In this document: in pieces, positions 59,552-64,000 of the stretch | Position numbering within the stretch: the first letter of the stretch is position 1 | Layout of the letters: every line of letters begins with the position of its first letter | Assembly: GCA_943369755.1 (NCBI GenBank) | Contig: CALROG020000003.1 | Location: 1 to 64,000 of the forward strand | Reading direction: 5' to 3' | Source of the DNA: CALROG01 sp943369755 | GTDB taxonomy: Bacteria > Pseudomonadota > Gammaproteobacteria > Burkholderiales > Burkholderiaceae_C | Length of the DNA stretch: 64,000 bases | The notes under the pieces: model-generated | Seen by the model: the letters and a program-made list of their open reading frames with translations, nothing else | The model's database searches: none | What the model was told of the DNA's origin: nothing | Made by a program: the position numbers and the translations under genes

Positions 59552-59598
59552 GGGCGCTTGTGGCGAGGCGCTTTGTCGCGCGGAGTCGCCCCTTTTTT
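59552..59598 (+). terminator. Intrinsic terminator after sucD
   Basis: GGGCG (59552-59556) pairs with CGCCC (59587-59591), with further pairing GCGC/GCGC inside, followed by seven T residues. It closes the sucCD transcript. The rest of the 290-base gap to the kinase gene shows no gene. Confidence 0.6.
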
Positions 59599-59829
59599 TG
59601 ATCAACCCAGGCTCGAATCGAGGGTGTTTGGGGTCGGGCGAACAGGGTTGGCGCTGCGACATATTTGCAACAAAACGTAGTACGCGCGTGACAAAGTGCC
59701 TTGTCCGTCAGGGGCCCGTCTGTTACCTTCTGCACTTGCGGTGTTCCGTCCAGCGCGCTCTAGGCGTCTTGGCTCAATTTGCCGCCAAGAACAAGGGACG
59801 TGGTCCGCGAACAGAACAAGGGGCGGGAA

Positions 59830-62667
59830 GTGAGCACATCTTCATCGGCAAAACGTGGTCAATTCTGGCGCACCGACTGGTTTGTTGGCGTGCTGATTGT
59901 CGTTGCTGTTTTCATCCTGCATCAGGCAACCGGCTTCATCGACACACTTGAACGTCGTTTTTACGACTTCGCCAGCACCAGCAGCACGCGCCAACCGTCC
60001 GATCGCATTGCCATCATTGCGATCGACGACCAGAGCATTGCCAACATCGGCCGGTGGCCATGGCCGCGTGACGTTCATGCCCAACTGGTAGACCAGCTTG
60101 CGGCGGCCAAGGCCAAGACCATCGTCCATACGGCGTTCTTCTTTGAACCCCAAACTGACCGTGGCCTTGTCTTCATCCGCAAAATGAAGGAAGTGCTGGG
60201 CCCCGCGGCAGACCCCGCCAACGCGCAAGGCGGGCTGGGCGAGCAGCTCGCCAAGGTGATTGTGGAGGCAGAGCGAGCGCTGGATACAGACGCCAAGCTG
60301 GCTTCCAGCATGAAGGCGGCCGGCAACGTGTTGGTGCCCTCGGTTTTTCAGCTCGGCGAGCCCCTGGGAAAGCCAGACAAACCGCTGCCACCGTACGCCC
60401 TGAAGAGTGCCGTAGACGAAAACGGCGGATTCTCAATACCCGCCATCAAGGGGCAGCAACCCATAGAGTCCATCGGAACCGCGGCGGCGGGTATTGGGCA
60501 CCTTAATCAGTTCAACGACGTTGATGGTGCCGTGCGCGAAGAGCCGATGCTAGTCAATTACTTTGGCAAGGGCGTTCCGTCCATGGCTTTGCTGGCGGCG
60601 GCACACAGCCTGAACCTTGGCCCGGGCGACATCAAGCTTAACCCCGGGGATTCGGTCCAGATTGGCAAGCTGCGCGTCAAAACCGATGAGTTCGCGCGCA
60701 TGCTGCCCCAGTTTTACAAGGCGCGTGACGGCAAGCCGGCGTTTGCGGTGGACTCGTTTTATGACGTGATCAGCGGCAAGATTCCGGCGTCCAAGTATGC
60801 CGACAAGATTGTTCTTATTGGCGCGACCGCCGCAGGCGTAGGTGTGCAGTTCCCGACGCCTGGTTATGCGGGCCTGTCGCCCGCTGAAATGATTGCCCAC
60901 ATCACCTCCAGCATTTTGGGCGAACACTTTATCGTCCAGCCCGCCTGGGGCGGGTGGGCTGCATTTGGCGTGTTCTTGCTGATCGCGGCCTACCTGATCG
61001 CGGCCCTGCCGCGTTTGTCAGCCGGCAAGGCGGCGCTCATCACACTGGTGTTGTTTGTCGGCCTGATGGTGGCAGAGTTCAGCCTGCTGGCAGCCGCGTC
61101 GATGTGGCTCAAGTTTGTTTTCCCGGCGACTTTGCTGGTTCTGGGCCATCTGGCGCTAACGACCAAGCGGTTCCTGATGACAGAAGCCGGCAAACTCAAG
61201 TCAGACGAGGAGTCGGCCGAGACCAACCGCATGATGGGCTTGGCTTTGCAGGGGCAGGGCCAGCTAGACATGTCGTTTGACCGCTTCCGCCGTGTGCCGA
61301 TGAGCGATGCGGTCATGGACAACCTGTACAACCTTGCGCTGGACTTTGAACGCAAGCGCCAGTTCAACAAGGCGCAGGCTGTATACGAACACATGGCGGC
61401 CTGGAACAAGGGCTACAAAGATCTGCAGTCCAAGCTCAATCGGGCCAAGAATTTGTCGGAAACCGTCATCCTCGGTGGCGGCGGCGCGCATCCCGGCGGC
61501 ACGATGCTGCTTGACGGCGGTGCGGTAGAAAAGCCGATGTTGGGCCGTTACCAGGTGGAGAAGGAGCTTGGCAAGGGTGCCATGGGTGTGGTCTACCTGG
61601 GCAAAGACCCGAAGATCGGGCGCGTGGTGGCTATTAAAACCATGGCGCTGAGCAACGAATTTGAGGGTGAGGAGCTCACTGACGCGCGCGAGCGCTTCTT
61701 CCGCGAGGCCGAGACGGCCGGGCGCTTGCAGCACCAAAATATCGTGACCATCTTCGACGCGGGTGAGGAGCATGACCTGGCCTACATCGCCATGGAATTC
61801 CTCAAGGGCAAAGACCTGGTGGACGCCTGCAAGGACGGTCATCTGTTGCCGGCACCCAAGGTGCTATCGATCGTGGCACGTGTCGCTGAAGCGCTGGCTT
61901 ACGCCCACAAGCAGAACGTGGTGCACAGGGACATCAAGCCCGCCAACATCATGTACGAGCTTGAAAGTGACACCGTCAAGGTCACCGACTTTGGTATTGC
62001 GCGGATCACCGACTCAAGCAAGACCAAGACGGGTCTGGTGCTTGGTACGCCGAGCTTCATGTCGCCCGAACAAATCGCGGGGAAGAAGGTCGACGGCCGG
62101 TCCGACCTGTATTCACTGGGGGTCATGTTGTTTCAGATGCTGGCCGGCGTGTTGCCGTTCCGCGGTGACTCGATGGCCGAGCTGATGTACAAGATTGCCA
62201 ATGAAGAGGCACCTGACATCCGGATTATTCGCAAGGAGATCCCCGAGCGGCTTGCCCAAATCGTTGCCTTGGCCCTGAGTAAGAGACCCGAGACGCGCTA
62301 CCAGGACGGTGACCAGTTCGCCGTTGATCTGCGTGCGGTGATCGACGGGGTGTCGGCGGCTACGCCTGCCGCTGGGGCCGCACCCTCAGCGCAATCGGGC
62401 GCTGCGGCGGAAAAAACCCAGGCGTTCAACCTGCAGCCGACCGGTGGGGCAGACGTTTCTGAGAAAACTGCGGTCATGTCGGCGTCGACTGGCGGCTCCT
62501 TCGAGGCCACCGTGGTGGCCGCCGCAATTCCGGCCCCGGCTCAGCCCGGCTATGATGCCACCCAGAAAATGGATGCCAGTGCCATCGACCCCTTCGCCAA
62601 GACTGCAGTGATCAGCAGGGAGGGTGCTGCTGCTCACCCAAGTGCTGACACTGACGCGAAGACCTAA
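59830..62667 (+). CDS. CHASE2-domain Ser/Thr protein kinase
   Basis: This 945-residue protein has an N-terminal membrane segment (WFVGVLIVVAVFILH), a CHASE2 sensor domain outside the membrane (about 35-350, IAIIAIDDQSIANIGRWPWP), three membrane segments (about 365-450), a linker, and a Hanks-type kinase domain (about 573-830). Kinase motifs are LGKGAMGVVYLGKD, VAIKTM, VVHRDIKPANIM (near 699), VTDFGIAR and GTPSFMSPEQIAG. The Ala-rich tail has several Thr residues suitable for FHA binding. GTG 59830 has aaggggcggg just upstream; TTG 59779 is the earlier option. It forms a module with the phosphatase and FHA protein. Confidence 0.85.
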   Translation: MSTSSSAKRGQFWRTDWFVGVLIVVAVFILHQATGFIDTLERRFYDFASTSSTRQPSDRIAIIAIDDQSIANIGRWPWPRDVHAQLVDQLAAAKAKTIVHTAFFFEPQTDRGLVFIRKMKEVLGPAADPANAQGGLGEQLAKVIVEAERALDTDAKLASSMKAAGNVLVPSVFQLGEPLGKPDKPLPPYALKSAVDENGGFSIPAIKGQQPIESIGTAAAGIGHLNQFNDVDGAVREEPMLVNYFGKGVPSMALLAAAHSLNLGPGDIKLNPGDSVQIGKLRVKTDEFARMLPQFYKARDGKPAFAVDSFYDVISGKIPASKYADKIVLIGATAAGVGVQFPTPGYAGLSPAEMIAHITSSILGEHFIVQPAWGGWAAFGVFLLIAAYLIAALPRLSAGKAALITLVLFVGLMVAEFSLLAAASMWLKFVFPATLLVLGHLALTTKRFLMTEAGKLKSDEESAETNRMMGLALQGQGQLDMSFDRFRRVPMSDAVMDNLYNLALDFERKRQFNKAQAVYEHMAAWNKGYKDLQSKLNRAKNLSETVILGGGGAHPGGTMLLDGGAVEKPMLGRYQVEKELGKGAMGVVYLGKDPKIGRVVAIKTMALSNEFEGEELTDARERFFREAETAGRLQHQNIVTIFDAGEEHDLAYIAMEFLKGKDLVDACKDGHLLPAPKVLSIVARVAEALAYAHKQNVVHRDIKPANIMYELESDTVKVTDFGIARITDSSKTKTGLVLGTPSFMSPEQIAGKKVDGRSDLYSLGVMLFQMLAGVLPFRGDSMAELMYKIANEEAPDIRIIRKEIPERLAQIVALALSKRPETRYQDGDQFAVDLRAVIDGVSAATPAAGAAPSAQSGAAAEKTQAFNLQPTGGADVSEKTAVMSASTGGSFEATVVAAAIPAPAQPGYDATQKMDASAIDPFAKTAVISREGAAAHPSADTDAKT

Positions 62668-62679
62668 GCCCGGGCATTT

Positions 62680-63465
62680 ATGAATTACGAGTTTTGCACA
62701 CGCACCGACCCGGGGCTTGCCCGAGAAAACAACGAGGACTCGGTCACCTTTGACGAGTCTACCCGGCTGGCAGTGTTGGCTGACGGCATGGGTGGTTACA
62801 ACGCAGGCGAGATCGCCAGCGGTATGGCCACAGCGTTTATCAAATCAGAGCTTGGCCGCTGGTTGTCTCAGGCGGGGCGCCATGCGAACGCTAAAGAAGT
62901 CAGGCGCGCGATGGAAATCTGCGTTGACAATGCGAACCGCTCGATTTTCAATGCCGCAAATTCCAACCCCCAGTACAGTGGTATGGGAACAACGCTTGTG
63001 ATGGGCGTTTTTCAGGACTCGCGGTTGATGCTGGGACACATTGGCGATTCGCGCTGCTATCGTTTGCGCGATGGCGTACTGGCGCAGATCACCAAAGACC
63101 ACTCCTTGCTTCAAGAGCAGATGGATGCAGGGCTTATCACTGCTGAACAAGCAGCGACATCGACCAACAAGAACCTTGTGACGCGTGCGCTCGGCGTTGA
63201 AGACGCGGTGCTGCTGGAAGTAAACGAGCACCGGGTCGAACCAGGGGATCTGTACCTGATGTGTTCTGATGGCCTGTCCGACATGGTGGACGACAACGGA
63301 ATCGCTGAGCTGTTGCGCCTCGAAATCTTGCTGGATCTGAAGGCCGGACAGCTGGTCGAGGTGGCGAACACCAATGGTGGGCGGGACAATATCTCGGTTT
63401 TGCTCGCGCAGGCGCAAAGTGGAGCCAAAAAGCGCGGCTTAATTTCCAGATTGCTGGGAAAATAG
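62680..63465 (+). CDS. PP2C-type protein phosphatase
   Basis: The 261-residue phosphatase has PPM/PP2C metal motifs: ENNEDSV, LADGMGGYNAGEIASG, GHIGDSRCYRLRDG, CSDGLSDMVDDN and GGRDNISVLL. It likely removes phosphates from Ser/Thr targets of the upstream kinase. It starts 12 bases after the kinase stop. Confidence 0.92.
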   Translation: MNYEFCTRTDPGLARENNEDSVTFDESTRLAVLADGMGGYNAGEIASGMATAFIKSELGRWLSQAGRHANAKEVRRAMEICVDNANRSIFNAANSNPQYSGMGTTLVMGVFQDSRLMLGHIGDSRCYRLRDGVLAQITKDHSLLQEQMDAGLITAEQAATSTNKNLVTRALGVEDAVLLEVNEHRVEPGDLYLMCSDGLSDMVDDNGIAELLRLEILLDLKAGQLVEVANTNGGRDNISVLLAQAQSGAKKRGLISRLLGK

Positions 63466-63512
63466 TCTTTCGTATTAATTTCCCGAAACGTGTTTAAAAA
63501 CAGGAGTCGACC

Positions 63513-64000
63513 ATGCCGAAAATGATCGTTTCGATCGACGGTGTTGTCATCAAGGAAGTGCAGTTGACCAAGGACCGGACCACATTGGGCCGGCGACCGT
63601 ACAACGACATCGTGATAGACAACCTGGCGGTGAGTGGCGAGCACGCCATACTGCAAATGACAGGCAACGAGGTTTATCTTGAAGACCTGAACAGCACCAA
63701 CGGCACCTACGTCAACGGCAAGGCTGTAAAAAAACAGCTGTTGCAAAACAGCGACACAGTGGAGATAGGCAAGTACAAGATCAAGTACATCAACGAAGTC
63801 GCCAATGCCGGCTTCGAGAAAACCATGGTCATCAAGTCCGGTGGTGCCGGGCTGATGGCCCCCGCGCCCGCCGCCAGCGCTGCAGCGGCGGTTCCTGCAG
63901 GCGTGCCAGACGGGGCAGGGCCCAGCGGTCGAATCAAAGTGCTTTCAGGTGCCGCTGCCGGGCGCGAAGTGCCGCTTGTTAAAGTGGTAACGACGATCGG
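63513..64000 (+). CDS. FHA-domain protein, N-terminal part (window edge)
   Basis: The open frame continues past the window end. The first 162 residues contain an FHA domain (about 18-95): TLGRRPYNDIVIDNLAVSGE and LEDLNSTNGTYVNGKAV, with the phospho-Thr-binding Arg and Ser. After an Ala-rich linker a second FHA-like start appears (GRIKVLSGAAAGREVPL). ATG 63513 has caggag upstream. It is the likely reader of the phosphorylation made by the preceding kinase. Confidence 0.85.
   Translation, partial: MPKMIVSIDGVVIKEVQLTKDRTTLGRRPYNDIVIDNLAVSGEHAILQMTGNEVYLEDLNSTNGTYVNGKAVKKQLLQNSDTVEIGKYKIKYINEVANAGFEKTMVIKSGGAGLMAPAPAASAAAAVPAGVPDGAGPSGRIKVLSGAAAGREVPLVKVVTTI

Overview
The window looks like a chromosomal segment of a high-GC beta-proteobacterium of the Comamonadaceae (Rhodoferax/Polaromonas/Acidovorax-like). 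The inference rests on the split MetH, the TorF-type porin–P-II–AmtB cluster, several branched-chain-amino-acid-type ABC transporters, and dispersed short intergenic repeats. I could not run any search, so the family is a judgement from protein patterns. I saw no rRNA, tRNA, CRISPR array, insertion sequence or prophage.

Regions 1–4.8 kb: an accessory islet. Two direct copies of a roughly 300-base segment each carry a broken 3' end of recQ (HRDC domain) plus shared non-recQ sequence. They flank a PIN-domain gene and a two-gene operon of unknown function. The intact recQ lies at 31.3–33.2 kb. 4.9–8.1 kb: a DUF1800/DUF1501 pair and a small membrane-anchored protein.

8.29–16.8 kb: an amide or nitrile utilisation operon. 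A sigma-70 promoter is followed by a structured leader, an intrinsic terminator and then a nitrilase-superfamily hydrolase, a complete ABC transporter (with a LivM–LivG fusion), an asparaginase, AmiC and AmiR. AmiR is an ANTAR antiterminator, so the leader is its probable target. 17–20.8 kb: two glutathione-S-transferase-like proteins, a formylglycine-generating-enzyme-like exported protein, a GreA/GreB-like protein and a P-loop kinase, followed by about 775 bases without a clear gene.

21.6–30.8 kb, minus strand: an ABC transporter, acyl-CoA dehydrogenase, MDR oxidoreductase, acyl-CoA ligase and a TetR regulator form one catabolic operon for an unidentified carboxylic acid, with a palindromic candidate operator upstream. 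31.3–39 kb: recQ, a rhodanese, and methionine synthase split into two genes. The second half is preceded by a well-formed S-adenosylhomocysteine riboswitch. A RIO-like kinase and a cyclic-nucleotide-binding protein sit between the halves.

39–46.2 kb: MFS transporter, AraC regulator, glyoxalase-fold protein, ComM, and a nitrogen-regulated cluster (porin, P-II, AmtB) with an NtrC-like site and a sigma-54 promoter. 46.3–52.4 kb: aldose-1-epimerase-like and SMP-30 proteins, then glcE, a DUF1275 protein, LrgA/LrgB-like proteins and glcF. This arrangement suggests glycolate uptake coupled to its oxidation. 52.4–57.3 kb: WYL and LytTR regulators, a DHFR-fold reductase, an acyltransferase, glutathione peroxidase and argC. 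57.4–64 kb: sucCD, then a eukaryote-like signalling trio of CHASE2 Ser/Thr kinase, PP2C phosphatase and FHA protein, cut by the window edge.
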